DNA of 64,000 bases from Coniochaeta sp. PMI_546 (GCA_021432605.1 MU271145.1:3194774-3258773); one strand, 5' to 3'. Counted from the stretch's first letter, positions 36,360 to 51,100 are shown. A program made the numbers and translations. Notes: generated by a model not told the origin, from the letters alone.

Positions 36360-39300
36360 TCGGTAATAATTTTAACTTACCGTAAGGTTTATATTTTCTA
36401 AATATAGTTCCCTAGTATATTTTATAACTAGCGACGTATTCCTTAACGTCTCAATAAAGACTTATCTAATAATATTTTCGTTAGAGGAATTTTATAATAC
36501 GGGTAATATTAAAATATCCCGCTTCCGTTCCGTTATAATATAAACGTAAGAGTTCTTATCTTAAGCCTTTAGATCTTAGGATATAAAGTCGGTTTCTAAA
36601 CCGTATTATCCCGGCTATATTAACTATTTAGGTTGATTCGAATCTAGTTTTAAGACTTTATAACGACTTAACCTTAATACGTTAGGTCTTTTAATCTATT
36701 CGTTATAGTTTAATAATAAGGTCTCTTAGATCTTCGGAAGTACCCGATTCTAAAACTTGTTTACGAGTACTCGCGTTAAATACCGTAGCTCTCGGTATAT
36801 ATTATTCTATAAGGAGATTTTATAACGCCCGATATTCGCGTAACGTTTAATCTTAAAACGTTTTTAAACTATCTAAGTCTTCTAAAACGTTTATATCTAT
36901 ATTATCTTCCGACGATTCTTTTATATCGTCTTTAAAAATATCTAAATTATTAAAGTCGTTATAACCCGGTATTAGTTAAGCCCCGTTACGGGTTAAGTTT
37001 CGAAATATAAAAACTTAAATTATCTATTAGTCCAACTTTTATTGAAATAGATATACTAGTTTTATTTGCGGACTAGCTACGTCTTCGTAATCAAGCCGTT
37101 TCGATAACGTATCGGTTAGGTTTAATTTACTTAGGCGATATTTAATTACGAACTCGAACGGTACGAAATATATATACTACCTCGCCTAACGCCCGTTAAG
37201 TTTTAGCTGTTTTATAAAAGTTTAAAAGTTAACGTAATCCAATAATATTTCGATTACGAATCGGCTCCTTTTTAAATAATACTTCTAATACTTAAACGAT
37301 TCGATAATTACGAACAATTCCTTATTTAGGATATTATAATTCAACTCTAATCCGGTAAACTTATAAGACTAAAACGTTACCGGATACTATTTACTATTAT
37401 CGTTCTATTACGAAGTAATATTAGATATAACGTAATTAGAAACGTTAGTTTCTAACCGTATATATCTCTTAGGGTCGAAATACCGGGAAAAAGGCGTAGA
37501 TTAGAAAGCTATTTTAAAGGCCCTAAAGGCTTATTATTTTTCAACGCCGAAACTAACTATACCCGGCTTCTTCTTATTCTTACTTCCTTTAAATAAAGAA
37601 GTAAATAGTATAATTACGTTAGAATATCCTTTGATAAATCGGCGATAAAAGTTATAGAATCCGAAGAAGACCTAAACGTCGTAGAAACTAGTAAGTTCCG
37701 GCTATAAAACGATAATATCTACGCGATTAGGGTTTATAGAGATATCTTTAACGGATATAATATAGCCGAGAAATTCGACTTGATCTTAGAAAAAGATATA
37801 TTTATTAGACTTAGCATATAATTCCGCGGTTTGGAAACGATCTAATACCTAACCGATATAATTAAAGTACGTTTTTCGGTCTTTCGAGAAGATAAAGATA
37901 TCGTCGAAATACGCGATATAAAAACCATCGAATAAGCTTTATAACGTTAAGTAAATATAGTTCTAAAACGTCGCCGGAACGTTAATTAACCCGAAAGGTA
38001 TAACGAAGAATTCGTAATAGCCGTATCGAATACAGAACGTTATTTTCTATTCGTCTCTTTCTTTAATACGGATCCGGTAATAGGTATTTTTAATATCGAT
38101 TTTGGTAAAGAATTAAACGTTAAAAACGCGATTAAAGATCTCTAAAATAAATAATAAAAGATATCGGTTACGAATCGTAACTTTATTAAAGCCGCGATAG
38201 TTTATATAGAATCGTAAAAAACTGTTTTTCTTAAGGATAAATAATATTAATACGTTAGTTATAAACTTAAAATACCGAATACGGTTATTTGTTAGACTTT
38301 CGTTTAGAAATTTACGTAGTTAAACGAATTCTCGTTAGGAAAAAGGGTATATCGGTCTATAAGGTAATTCTTAACCGTCGAATAGATTAATTACGTAATC
38401 CGTTTCTTTAGTACGCGGGAAAATATTCGTATTAAACGTTTCAAATATATCCTTTTATAATAATAACTCGGAAGGGAGACTTTCTAATCCCGAATCGGAA
38501 CCTTCCTACTCCTTTTTATTATCCCTTAGTAAAAAAGATTCGGGAATATACCGTACGGAATATACTTTTACGGTATTACGAATAGTACGTTTGAAGTTCC
38601 GTTTAGAAACTATCTAAAACGTACCTTTATCGAGTTCGAACTATTACTTTTTTTTCTAAAGGGATATATAAATATAGAAATCTTCGATAATAGTTATTAA
38701 GAGAACTACGGGGCTACCTTTTAGTTTAAAATCGTAATCAATTCCAATATAAAGGCGTATTATCTTTTTAATAATACCGCGTAAATCCCGTATACGTAAA
38801 GGGATATCTTAGATTCTGTAGGTAAGAACTTTTAATCAGCTAATTATCTTAATAAAAGGTATTATTAATTCTCCTCGTCGAAGATTATATTATATTACGA
38901 ATACGGTATTAATTATATCTATTTCTATACTAATATTTAGATCCGCGAATATATCGGTTATAAACTAGGATTAAATACGGATAGGAATATAAAATCGGTA
39001 AGTAATATCTATTAGTAGTTTAACGGAACGGGGCGTAAAAACTACCCGTCCGTCTTAATTTTTAAGTATACCGGTATATCGTTAGGGTTCGAATCCTATT
39101 AGCTTTAACTTTAGATTCCCCTTCGTCTGCGTCTTTTTAAAAAAGCGTTACGGGAATAGATTACTAATCTAATAGAAATATTTAGTTTATTCGGATAATC
39201 TAAAATATAATAAAACGTATTATCGTAAACGTAATAACGATTTTACTAACCGTTTTTACCGATAGGATTACCCCCGTTTAAAGGTTAATCCGGACCGTTA

Positions 39301-40432
39301 TATTTATTACTTCTTTTCCCGCGTTAAGGAACCCCGCGTTTACGGTTATTACCGCGTCCGTAGATATTTCCCCGGCTTTTACCTTTCGTATTACTATTCC
39401 GCTATAATCTTTTACCGATCTAAACCCGTTTTTCGATAGATCTTCCGCCTTAGTTATCTTTATCTTTCTTACGTTTAAAACCCGGTATAACGTTTAAGGC
39501 GAACCGAACCGTTAACGTTATTATAACGTCTCGGGTCTAAAGTATAACCGTAACGGTTTTCTTAATATAAGTTCGTAAATTAGATTAAAACTTAACGTAA
39601 AATAGGTTAGCTCGTTATATTTTATCTTATCGGAAAAAGTTATTTTCGAAAGAATCGAAATAGGCATCGAAAACCTACGGCGCCTAATTCGGTAGTTGTT
39701 TAATATTGTTTAAGGCTTATATTATCTTAATTTCGAAATTCTTATAATTTTATAATAAAATAATAATCTATTCCTCGAACGTTCCCTAATCGGTATCGTC
39801 AAAATTTTCGTCTAAACGTTATTAGTTTTAAACGTAACGGTCTTATCGGGATTAGTAATTAGGTTATAACTAATTGATAGTTTTAAAGATACGGCTTTTT
39901 TCGGTACGATATTTACGTTTAGCCCTCCTAAATCCTTATTTAAACGCGCGGAGTTAGTCCTAACGTTATTAGATAGTATAATTAAATTTCAATTCGGGGA
40001 TATTTTTAATCTTAATCTTAACGTTATAAAAAAGGTCGGAATCCGAATCGTTTCGTTTATAAATCGATCGTTAAAACTTTCAGATTTCCTTTTGGACTTC
40101 AACGTAGGTTTTAAAGGTTCTACGTTTTTTTTCGGTACGTTCGAATTCTTCGGTTATAATTTCGGGTATTATATCTAAAACGATCGAAGTAAATATAACG
40201 ATTAGAAAGGCTAGATCGGCTATCTTTCTACGGTATCTTAAAGGTCTCGTTAATAGGATAGTAATTTTATCTTTATCTTATAACTCGTCGTCTAATACCG
40301 GAATTCGAAAACTAGATCTTTAGGCCCGAATCGGCTATTTACTACGAACTATCTCGCCGCGGGTCGGGTAGTTCCCGTTTCGGCCCGTTATCGTATCTCC
40401 TAAGTAGCTTAATTAGAAAAAAGAATTAGAAA
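36360..40432 (-). pseudogene. B gag-pol relic, integrase to gag
   Basis: Read right to left on the minus strand: gag (about 40,430-39,100), with a zinc-knuckle-like region near 39,300-39,360; RT with Y-F-D-D at 37900-37911, intact because the codons are GAC GAT and contain no TpG; RNase H (about 37,000-37,600); start of integrase to 36360, where C is inserted. Around the active site the minus strand reads YGHFEFFVMPFGL, FQNYIYLALQSLFDGFYIAY and IFIFSRK, typical chromovirus RT. Frames contain stops throughout. Confidence 0.8.
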
Positions 40433-40723
40433 TATAAAAGGAATCCTTAATTAAAGCTAGGTAAGAGAATACGTAATATAATTATATAATATAGGCGGAT
40501 CTAATCTATTCTAATCTATAGGGCTTTATATTATATAGATTAATTTTTAAAGAAGAGAGAAGAAAGGAACCCTAGGATCGGGGTATCTAAGATTCCCTTT
40601 CTAATTAATTAGAAATAGGGTTTAGAATTAGGTATAAATTAGGTACGCTTTAGTACCGAAACGGCCTAGGCTTAACGACGCCGTCCCCGGGAATCTTACC
40701 CCCGTTCCGTAAGTCTCGTTATA
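40433..40723 (-). repeat. B 5' LTR
   Basis: 291 bp. The minus-strand sequence just inside (TTTCTAATTCTTTTTTCTAA) is the primer-site side and is the same in H. Confidence 0.9.
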
Positions 40724-40728
40724 AGATA

Positions 40729-41375
40729 ATACTTATTATTAGTATTACCCAGAATTATATAATTATAATTCAACCTAACGGGATAAGAATTTCTAATAAC
40801 GATAGAACTTAGACGAAGAGTCAAAGATAAGAACTAATTATAAATTACTTACTTACTCGAAAGTTCGGTAAGAAAGACGAGACGATTAAGATATTCGGTA
40901 TTAGAAATCGTAACGTAAGTTATAATATAAAGGGAAAAATCGACCAAAAAGTTTTTAATACGCTAGTAAAAAAGAGTTAAAGAGATAGATTAAAAATAGA
41001 CTTAGATAAAAAAACGCTTGGAAAAATTACTAGTTCCGGAATTAGAAATAAAAGAGAAAGATTACGAAGAACCGTTAAAATCTTCTTTTAAAACTAAAGA
41101 TAAACCTAAATATTACAGTATTTCGTTCCGAAGATTAGAAAAACGATTAAAAAACGACTAACGTTGATTATAAAGGGATTATATCGACGTAATATAAAAA
41201 GATCTTTATATACGACCGTAAGAATTGAATACTTACGAATTACGATTAATATATAAGAAAGCTATACCTAAATAATAATAAATAACAGAATATAAGGGAA
41301 TTATATCTCGCTAAATCTCGTTAATATATTACGATTACTTTAGAAGAAAAACGACGAGCTTTACCGACTTAGAAC
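40729..41375 (+). pseudogene. E pol relic, segment between B and F
   Basis: Continues E after B. It is colinear with C from about 31,370 to 32,070, the gag-pol junction and protease region. Interrupted by F at the same point as C 32,070 (TTAGAACTATT). Confidence 0.75.
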
Positions 41376-41380
41376 TATTA

Positions 41381-41771
41381 TATAATGATCTTAAGACGGG
41401 CTAAGGATCAGAAGGTAAGTTTTATTACTTAAGGTAAGTAAGTTAAGGTATAATAAATAGTCTTTACTTTGGTATCGTTAAGATAAATATCTTACTTAAT
41501 AATAACCTCGATTAAATACTTAGATTAATTATTAGGTAATCAAGAACTATTTATAACGGAATCTAAAAAGATTCCTTTTTATATATTTATAGAGATTATA
41601 ATAATTATAACGATAGCTATAATCGTACCGATTGTAATCTTCCCTAATTATTACGATTATAATAATTAATTACGTAATTTAGGGTCCCTTATCTATATAG
41701 CGCGATAAGCCCCGTATATATATCCTTTATCTATTAACGGGGTATTTTTCGTCGCCTATAGGTCTATAATA
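41381..41771 (-). repeat. F 3' LTR
   Basis: 391 bp; middle module of E type (ATAATCGTACCGATTGTAAT). A and C modules absent. Confidence 0.93.
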
Positions 41772-41889
41772 TTATCCCCCTCCTCCTTTAGTTATTATCT
41801 TTAAGGCCTAATATTTCTTATAAGTAGTATTAATAGCTTATATAAGTTACGTCCGAAGGTTTCCCTTTCTTTATCGTTATTATATTTAA

Positions 41890-42410
41890 CCGTAATATAT
41901 AGAAATAAAAGAAATCTTCCAAATTTTCGAACGACCGCCGTATCGCCTTATTAATAGTTATCCTTTCTAACGTTATCGAAATACCTTCGTATTCGAATTA
42001 CGAAAAACGTAATCTCGTTTCTTATTAAGTTTCCGAAAAGGATTCTTTTCGATATATAGAATACGTTCGTTCGGATCGTTCGCGGTACGACGTCTAAAAT
42101 CCTTCTAACGAGGAATTTATAAAAATCGGAAAATAGTTTCGTAGATTAGAAGAAGAAGTTAAATAGGCCGAAATTAAGGTTTAACGTTTTCGTATTTAGA
42201 AAAAAATATAGTTTGAGAAAATAATATATATTATCCGTAGAAATATAACGAACGTAAAAGAATTAGACCGGGTCGAAAAAGAAGAAACCGATCGCGAGGT
42301 ATCGAAAATTACCGAAAATCGTCCGCCTTCCGTTACGTTTTTTTCCTTTAATAACGATTTTATTTCGGGCTAGGACGTAATTTACGGTTACGTAATATTA
42401 TCCTTTTCGA
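41890..42410 (+). pseudogene. Antisense conserved ORF in element F
   Basis: Plus-strand frame opposite to F gag-pol: NVIEIPSYSNYEKRNLVSY, SRYDV, NPSNEEFIKIG, FRRLEEEV, FEKIIYIIRRNITNVKELD, RVEKEETDREVSKITENRPP. Stops are all TAA/TAG. Alignable along its length with the copy in A (22,159-22,695), with many conservative replacements. Confidence 0.62.
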
Positions 42411-42449
42411 TTCTTAAGATAATAATATTATTATAGTATAAAACTTTTA

Positions 42450-45400
42450 TAATAATTGTTAATAGTTTATAAGGTAAGCTTCCGGTTCCTACGTATTTTC
42501 CGAATCGTCGTAGTTTTTTTATTTAATATAGTAAAAGTTTACGTTTCTTTCTTTTTTATACTTAAAGATCTTTTCTACTTCGTATTCTTATATTAGTTCG
42601 ATTTCTATATCTATTACTAATTTTACGTTTTTAAATATTAGTTTAAAAAGCGAGATATAAAATACTAGGTAAATACGTATATTCGTTAATAGTTGGAATT
42701 TATAGTTCAAATTAGATAGCTTTTTCTTAATCTTAAATAGTCCGATTTTCTTCTAATCTAATTTGTCGCTTAGTCGTTTTGTTTTAATATTTCGTCGTAT
42801 AAAATAGACTTTGTTTCCCTTTTATAAAGTTGGTCCCTTTAACCTTTTCTAGTTTACGTATCGTATTATATATAGGTTAAATAATTCTATATATCCGCGA
42901 AGTCTCTTATAAAATAGCTTTATTTGTTTTACGGTATATTTCGCTTATAGTAGTTTTGGATCTAACGGTATTAGTCCGTTTCCTAATACTTCCCTTATAG
43001 TAGGCTTATAACCGTAATTGATAAAGAACGGTAAATACCCGTTTAACGTTTCGTTAGGTATATTATTATACGCTTATTATACTATTAGTAGCTATTTAAC
43101 CTAATCGTCTTGTCTTTTATTAATATATATCCGTAGATATTATTTAAAGGTCTAGTTCGTTCGTTCTATTTAACTATCTATCTATAGGTAAAACGATATT
43201 GATAATTTATATTTGATTCCGATTTATCGTATTAACGTTATTTAGAACTTCGAGATAAATAGTTTATCTCTATCGGTAATAAGTTATTTAAGTAGTCTAT
43301 ACTAACTTACTATTACTTTTAAAAAGGCGTAGGTTATATCTTCCATTATATTTATTTCCTTATATAGTATAAAATACACGTATTTGGAGAATTTATTTAT
43401 AATTACTTATATACTATCGTTGGTAATCCTAATTATAAGTTCCTTCGATATTAGTAATTTAACGATGAAATCTATCGTAACTATCTCCTATAGTTTCTCT
43501 AATAGTTATATAAGTTATAATAGCCCGTATAGCTTATATCTATTTGACTTGGCTTTATTATATTTATCGTATTCGCCGATTACTTACCTAACTATTTCGT
43601 CTAATCTTAAAAAGTTATAGGTCTGCCGTACGCGTTCTTTAATCTTATAAACTCCTTAGTATCTATATACCGGATATTCGTAGAATTCTTTTACTAGTTC
43701 TTTCCGTAGTTCGTTAGGTATATATACCTTATTTCGGAACTATAATAAGCCGTAGTACGATAGAAGTATAAAGGTAACGTCTTTTTTAATCTCTTCCTTT
43801 CGGTATTTTTTGATTCTTTCCGTTTATCGCTCTTCGGGTTCTATATTCTATATTACCCCGATTTATATATCGAATTTAAGGTTTCTTTATTAGTTAGTCT
43901 TAAAAAAGTTCGCCGAACGTATTTCTTTTCCTAATTTTAAATCTTTTCGTCGATTAAAAACGTCCGTTTTATTATTTTCGTTTCTTTTCTTATATATAAT
44001 TTCGAAGTCAAAATCGGTAAGGAACTTATATTATCTAATTTATCGTTTATTAAGTTTTTTCGTAGAAATAAATATAATAAGGTTCTTATAATCTATTAGG
44101 ACTTTTACCTTATATCTTACCCTTATAAGATAATATTTCTATTCCTTAAACGCCTTAATAATAACTATTAGTTCTTTATCTAATATACTATAATTGAGTT
44201 CTAGTTTATTTAACTTCTTCAAAAAGAATATTATTAGGTATAATCTCCCTTATTTATCCTTTTATCCTAATTAGCCTCCGAATATAAATTCCGACGTATC
44301 GGTTTCTATTTCGTAAGGTTTTTCGGGATCCGTAATAATTAATATTAGTTGGTTTAAGATCTTCTTCTTAAGTTCCTAAAACGCTTTTTCTTCCTTCGAA
44401 ATCTATTCGAACTTTAGGTCTTTTTTAATAAGGTTAGTAAAAAGTATTACAATCTTATTATAATCTTTAATAAACTTCCGATAGAAATTAATAATCTTTA
44501 GAAAAGCTCGTATTCCCGTAACCGTTTTTAATATAGGTTATTCCTTAATAACTTTTAGCTTATCTAGGTTTATTTCGAATTAGCCTAGTAATATAACGTA
44601 ACCAAAAAATCTTACTTTTTATTAATAAAATTTATATTTCTCGGGTTCGACTAATAAATTCGCGTCTTATAATACCTATAAAACGAGGTAGATATATTTC
44701 TTATATTATTCGAGGTTTTCCGAATAGATTAAAATATTATTGAAATATACGACGACGAAATTATCTAACTATTTTCGAAATACGTAGTTAATTATCCTTT
44801 AGAAAGAAGCCGGTACGTTAATAAGCCCGAAAGGTATAATATAGTATTCGTATTATCCTAACTTAGATCGCTATACCGTCTTTTACTTATCTTTTTCCTT
44901 AATTCGTATTAGGTTATATATTCCTTTAAAATCTAAGGTAATAAATTATCGGGCTTTATATAACCGATCTTTTAGTTTAAATATAAGAAGTAATAAATAG
45001 TCTTCGATCTTTCATAATAATATTATTAAGCTATCGATAGTTTATAACGAGACGTAACTTCCCGTTTTTCTTTAGTATAAATAAGATAAGGTATCCTATT
45101 AGTAATTATAATAGTCGAATATAACCTTTCTTTAGATTTTTATTAATATATTCTCTTAACGTTTATAATTATAGGTCGTTAAAAAGGTAAATCTTATAAA
45201 ATCCGGGCTCTTTACTTAGCTAAAAATTAATTTCGTAATCCTAACGATTATATTTAAACAATCTTATTTTAAGCTCGGATTTAAATAGTTTGTCGTACCG
45301 ATAGTATTTTTTCGGAATCGTTTACGTCGATATAAATTGAATTTCTATAATCGTTTCGCAAATTATTAAAGCTTTTCTAAAGTTACGTATAAGCTTTTCC

Positions 45401-47700
45401 CCGTAAAGTCCGTTTTTTATAAAGGCTAATTCTTTTCTTAGCGTATCCTACTAAAGTTGGTCTATTCTCTAATTAACTCGGAGATTATTCGTTCGTAACT
45501 AAGGTATCCCTAATACTATATTATACGATAAGATCTCCGTAATATCGAACGTTATCTTTTAATTATAACCTTAGATAATAACTTAAAAGGGCGTAATCTT
45601 TATATCTACTAATCCTTATCTATAATCGATAAGGCTCCTATTAATAATTTTAAGTCGGTAAGGTTCGTTTTTTTTCTTTTAAAGTAATCGTAATATATTA
45701 ACGAGATTTAACGAGATATAATTCCTATATATTCCGTTATTTATTATTATTTAGGTATAGCTTTCTTATATATTAATCGTAATTCGTAAGTATTCAATTC
45801 TTACGGTCGTATATAGAGATCTTTTTATATTACGTCGATATAATCTCTTTATAATCGACGTTAGTCGTTTTTTAATCGTTTTTCTAATCTTCGGAACGAA
45901 ATACCGTAATATTCGGGTTTGTCTTTAGTTTTAAAAGAAGGTTTTAACGGTTTTTTATAATCTTCCTTTTCTATTTCCGACTTAAAAGCTAATAATCTTT
46001 CTAAACGTTCGTTTATTTAAGTCTATTTCTGATCTATTTCTTTAACCCTTTTTTATATTTATATCTTATAACTTCGGCAATTTATTAAGAACGCGTTAGT
46101 CCGCGCGTTATAGGTTTATTATCGTATTTAGAACGCCTCGGTCGATTCTTTTTCCGTCGTAATTTATGTTACGATTTCCGATACCGAATATCCTAATCGT
46201 CTTATTTGTCTTACCGAGCTTTTAGGTAGGTAAGTAATTTATAATCGGTTCTTATTTTCGGCCTTTCGTCTAAGTTCCGTTACCGTTAAAAATTCTTACC
46301 CCGTTAGATTAGGTTACGATTATATAGTTCCGGGTAATATTAGTAATAAGTACTATCCGTTCTTATATATTTCCTTATATCTTTCGATATCTTTAAGTTA
46401 ATAAAGGTAAGGTATCGGCCTAGTTATTAATACTCGTACCGGTATCTATTTATAATCTAGTTTCTCCTATATATACCAAGTATAACGGTAAAAGATATTC
46501 GAATTCTACGAAATCTAATTATAATAAACCGAATTAATATATACCGATTCGTAGTCTTTATATAAAGGTATTTGTTCTTCTTCGATTTCGTTTTATTTTC
46601 GGTCTAATAGGCTAACTAAATACGTTACGTCTATAATATCGTACCCTAGTATTATTATTAAATCGACTTTTTTTCCCGGTAGTTTAAGAAGTACTTTATA
46701 TTATTATTCTTTATATATTATTACGATAACGCGGGATCTTTTATCCCTTATAATTACCTAAGCCTTATTTTCGGGGACTAGTTTTTAGGCTTTCTTAAAT
46801 TGGCGATATTTATTAACGTAATATCTTTACTTCTTATAATTAAAATATTTACCTTTCTTCTTAAGTTAGCTTCGTTAAATAACGTTTAGATTTATAGGTC
46901 CCGGATAAGAACCCGTAACCGTAGATCGTTTTTTCTTAGAATTCGCGGTTTCCCTTATTATCTAAAAGGTTCTTCCCTTTCTTCTTTCGAATTTATATTT
47001 ATATAATCGATTATCGATCTTAATTACGGACGCGATATATTTATATAAAGTATCCGGTCGATCTTCCTTATTAAATTTATCTTTAACGTTATCCCGTAAT
47101 CCTTTATAAAAATAAAAGAATAAGGCTTACTTTCTTAAGTTGAACTTGGCCGTAATTCGTTTGAATTCTACCGTATATATTCTTACCGAGCTTTTTTATC
47201 TTAGAAATAGAAGTTATCGTTCCGCTAATCTTTATTCGTTAAGATTACCGAAAATCTTTTTAAGTTTTTCGAACAATCGGTCGATATTAGAAAATATAAC
47301 GCGGGTTTTTGGTTTCCGTCTTTCCGTATTCGATTAGTTCTATAGAAAATCCCGAAAATTAGGTTCAAACTATTCCGCCGCTTTTCCTTTTAATAAACTT
47401 CTTATATAGATCGTTTTCTCGTACTTTCGGGAAAAAGATAACGCGTATATTTTAAAATATACGTAAACTTAGGTAATAAAGGCCTATAACCCTTCTTTAT
47501 TCCTATCGTAAGGTTTAAGACGCGGAACCTTAATCTTGGCCGTAAGGTCGATTTTAGGTCCTTCCTTAAGAATAGCAATTTCCGCTTATAGTTATACGAT
47601 TATTGCTATCAGATCGTTCGCCTAAGCCTAAGCTTAAACTTAGGTTATAAAGGTCTATTAGAGTACGGGTATTCCAGGTATTATATTAGCTACTTAGTAT
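42450..47700 (-). pseudogene. F gag-pol relic
   Basis: The RT active site at 44736-44747 reads Y-F-N-N: both aspartates are changed, the first through a CpG-context change and so not the usual CpA type. Chromodomain at about 42,480-42,620. The plus-strand 78-codon frame at 43384-43620 is only the shadow of the integrase zinc-binding region. Confidence 0.83.
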
Positions 47701-47732
47701 AAGGTTAACTTACCGAATAGGAATAATCAAAA

Positions 47733-48123
47733 TATAACGATCTTAAGATAGGTTAAGGATTAAAAAGTAAGTTCTGTTATTTAAGGTAAATAAGTTAAGG
47801 TATAACAAATAGTCTTTATTTTGGTATCGTTAAGATAAGTATCTTACTTAATAATAACCTCGATTAAATATTTAGATTGATTACTAGGTAATCAAGAATT
47901 ATCTATAACGGAATCTAGAGAGATTCCTTTTTATATACTTATAAAGACTATAGTAATTATAACGATAGTTATAATCGTACCGATCGTAATCTTCCTTAAT
48001 TATTACGATCATAATAATCAGTTACGTAACTTAGGGTCTCTTATCTATATAGCGCGATAAGCCCTGTATATATATCCCTTATCTATTGGCGGGGTGTCTT
48101 TCGTCGCCTATAGGTTTATAACA
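47733..48123 (-). repeat. F 5' LTR
   Basis: 391 bp, paired with 41381-41771; ends TATAACGATC on the left and TTTATAACA on the right of the plus strand. Confidence 0.93.
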
Positions 48124-48128
48124 TATTA

Positions 48129-51100
48129 ATAAAAGCCTTATCGATTATAAAAAAGGAATAGTAAATATAAAGACTACGCCTTTCTAAATTATTATCTAAG
48201 GTTACGATTACGAGATAACGTTTAATATTACGGAAATCTTATATAACGAATCAATACTTTAAAGTACTAACCGATATTTAAAGTCTATTGATAATTAGTT
48301 AGGTACGTACGGTAAATTATAATAAGTCCGTATTTAGCTAAAAAGTAGACTACTATTTTAAAAAGGGGTAAGTAGTTGAATATAGAGAATTATATATTAA
48401 TCGTTATAAAAGTAACTCGTAACTACTTAGTAATAAAGACTGTTTAAATATAAGATATTCCTCTATAGATTACTTTTCTCGTAGTAATCCTTTTAACTAT
48501 AGTTGGTAATCTAAAGCGAGCTAACTTACCGTAATCCAAATAATCCTTTACGGGTAGCTTATTACCTATATACCTAATTACTTAGTAATCCTTTTATAAT
48601 TAGATAACCATTACCCCGTAATAGTTATTCCGTTCCGTATCCTATTGGTCTAATAAGTACGGTTCGTAATATCTTATCGTATGGTATAATATTAAGAATA
48701 CCTTAACTACGAACGAGTAATCTCTAAGTTAACTAAAAAAACAAGCCAACTTTAATAAGATACGTTAAAAAGAGAGTTAGCCTTTATAGAAAATAAGCCT
48801 TACGGGGAAAAGCTTATACGCGACTTTAGGAAAGCTTTAATAATCTACGAAACAATTATAAAGACTTAGTTTATATCGATACGAACGATTCTGAGAGAAT
48901 ATTATCGATACGATAAATTATTTAAATCCGAGCTTAAAATAGGATTATTTGAATATAATCGTTAGGATTACGAGATTAATCTTAAGTTAAATAAGGAACC
49001 TAGATTTTATAAGATTTACTTTCTCAACGACTTATAATTATAAACGTTAAAAGAATATATTAATAACAATCTAAAGAAAGGCTATATTCGACTATTATAA
49101 TTACTAATAAGATATCCTATCTTATTTATACCTAAGAAAAACGGGAAATTATATCTCGTTATAAATTATCGATAGCTTAATAATATTACTATTAAAGATC
49201 GAGGATTACTACCTTTTATATCCGAACTAAGAGACCGATTATATAAAGCCTAATAATTTATTACCTTAGACTTTAAAAGAATATATAACCTAATACGAGT
49301 TAAGGAAGGAGATAAATAAAAGACGGTATAGGAATTTAGGTTAAGATAATACGAATATTATATTATACCTTTCGGGCTCGTTAACGCGCCGGCTTCTTTC
49401 TAAAGAATAATTAACTACGTATTTCGGAGGTTTTTAAACGATTTTGTTATCGTATACCTCGATAATATTTTAATCTATTCGGAAAACCTCGAATAATATA
49501 AAAAATACGTTTATTTCGTTTTATAAGTATTATAAGACGTAAATTTATTAGTCGAACCTGAAAAATATAAATTTTATTAGTAAAAGGTAAAGTTTTTTGG
49601 TTATATTATATTATTAGGCTAATTTGAAATAAACCTAGATAAACTAAAAGCTATTAAGGAATAACTTATATTAGAAACGGTTACGGGAATACGAGCTTTT
49701 TTAAGAATTATTAACTTTTACCGAAAGTTTATTAAAGACTATAATAAGATCGTAATACCTTTTATTAACCTTATTAAAAAGGACCTAAAGTTCGAATAAA
49801 CTTCGAAAGAAGAAAAAGCGTTTTAAGAACTTAAAAGAAAGATTTTAAGCTAACTAGTATTAATTACCGCGGATCCCGGGAAACCTTACGAAATAGAAGC
49901 CGATACGTCGGAATTCGTATTCGGAAACTAGTTAGGATAAAAGGATAAATAAAGAAGATTATATCTAATAACGTTCTTTTCAAAGAAACTAAACGGATTA
50001 GAACTTAATTATAATATATTAGATAAAGAACTAATAGTTATTATTAAAGTATTTAAACAATAGAAATATTACCTTATTAGAATAAGGTATAAGGTTAAGG
50101 TCTTAATAGATTATAAAAACCTTACTACTTTTACTTTAATAAAGGAACTTAACAAACGATAAATACGATAATATAAATTTCTTATAAATTTCGACTTCGA
50201 AATAACGTATCGGAAAAGGAATAAAAACGGTAAGGCGGATATTTTAAACCGACGAGAAGATTTAAAATTAGAAAAAGAAATATATTTAACTAACTTTTTT
50301 AAGGTTAACCAAAAAGGCGATTTCGAATTAAAAGCCGTATAAAAGGCCAAACCTGATAGAAAATAGTTACGTAAAATCTAAAGAGTTTATACGTTAGAAA
50401 AAGAAAAGGAGTACTTAAAATACTTTATAAACAAGTTATTACGATACCGAAGACTTATTTACGTACTTAAATAATTATAAGAGGAATTTATATGGAAAAC
50501 ATACGAATATCCGTTAAATAGGTATTAAAGGACTTATAAAATATAATAACGGATTAGATATTAAGGTTATAACTTTCCCGGAATAACGGAAGTAGTTAAA
50601 AAGGTTACGATAGAATACGATATTTATAATAAGGTAAAATTAACAAGATATAAACCGTATAGGTTATTATAACCTATAGACTAACCGTATTAATTATAAG
50701 AGATAGTAATAATAGACTTTATTATCAAACTATTATTATTAAAGGAACTAATAACCAATATTATTTACGATAATATTTAAGTTATAATAGATAAGTTTAT
50801 AAAGTATACGTATTTCGTACTATTTAAGGAATCCAATACGGCGGAAAAACTAACGTATACGTTTATATAAGTAATAGTTAACTAATATAAACTACCTTAG
50901 AAACTTATAATAGATAAGGACAAACTATTTACGTTAAAATTCTAGACGATATTAATAAAAAAACTAAAAGTCGATTATAAGTTATTAACCGCGTTTTATT
51001 TATAAACAAATAAGTAGATAAAAAGAACCAATTAGACCTTAAAACAATACTTATATATCTATATTAACAAATAATAAAATAATTAGGTCAAATAGTTATT

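Larger units (their letters stand above)
19790..40723 (-). mobile_element. Element B: second chromovirus family, reverse, interrupted by A and C
   Basis: LTRs of 291 bp at 19790-20080 and 40433-40723 (TATAAAAGG...CTCGTTATA). The target duplication is GGATA (19785-19789) and AGATA (40724-40728), one G/A change. E reads through across it: ...AACGGATA joins ATACTTATT, matching C at about 31,365. A polypurine tract (reverse of 20081-20095) adjoins the left LTR, so that LTR is 3' and the element runs right to left. Own length is about 7.36 kb. Order on the minus strand: gag (about 40,430-39,100), RT, RNase H, integrase split by C, chromodomain, AT-hook-like motif split off by A, then 1.5 kb of unknown content. 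Confidence 0.9.
41381..48123 (-). mobile_element. Element F: complete Ty3/gypsy chromovirus, reverse, in E
   Basis: LTRs of 391 bp at 41381-41771 and 47733-48123; perfect 5-bp duplication TATTA (41376-41380, 48124-48128). 6,743 bp. A polypurine tract lies at 41776-41790 in minus sense. One LTR end still shows ...AACA, an unmutated CA terminus, where the others have ATA. E resumes exactly at 48129. Confidence 0.95.

Noticed and set aside
43384-43620. 78-codon plus-strand frame in element F
   Set aside because: Same integrase shadow as in C, long only because RIP creates few stops in that orientation.
50111-50350. 79-codon minus-strand frame in element E
   Set aside because: Shadow of the RNase H/connection region of E pol.
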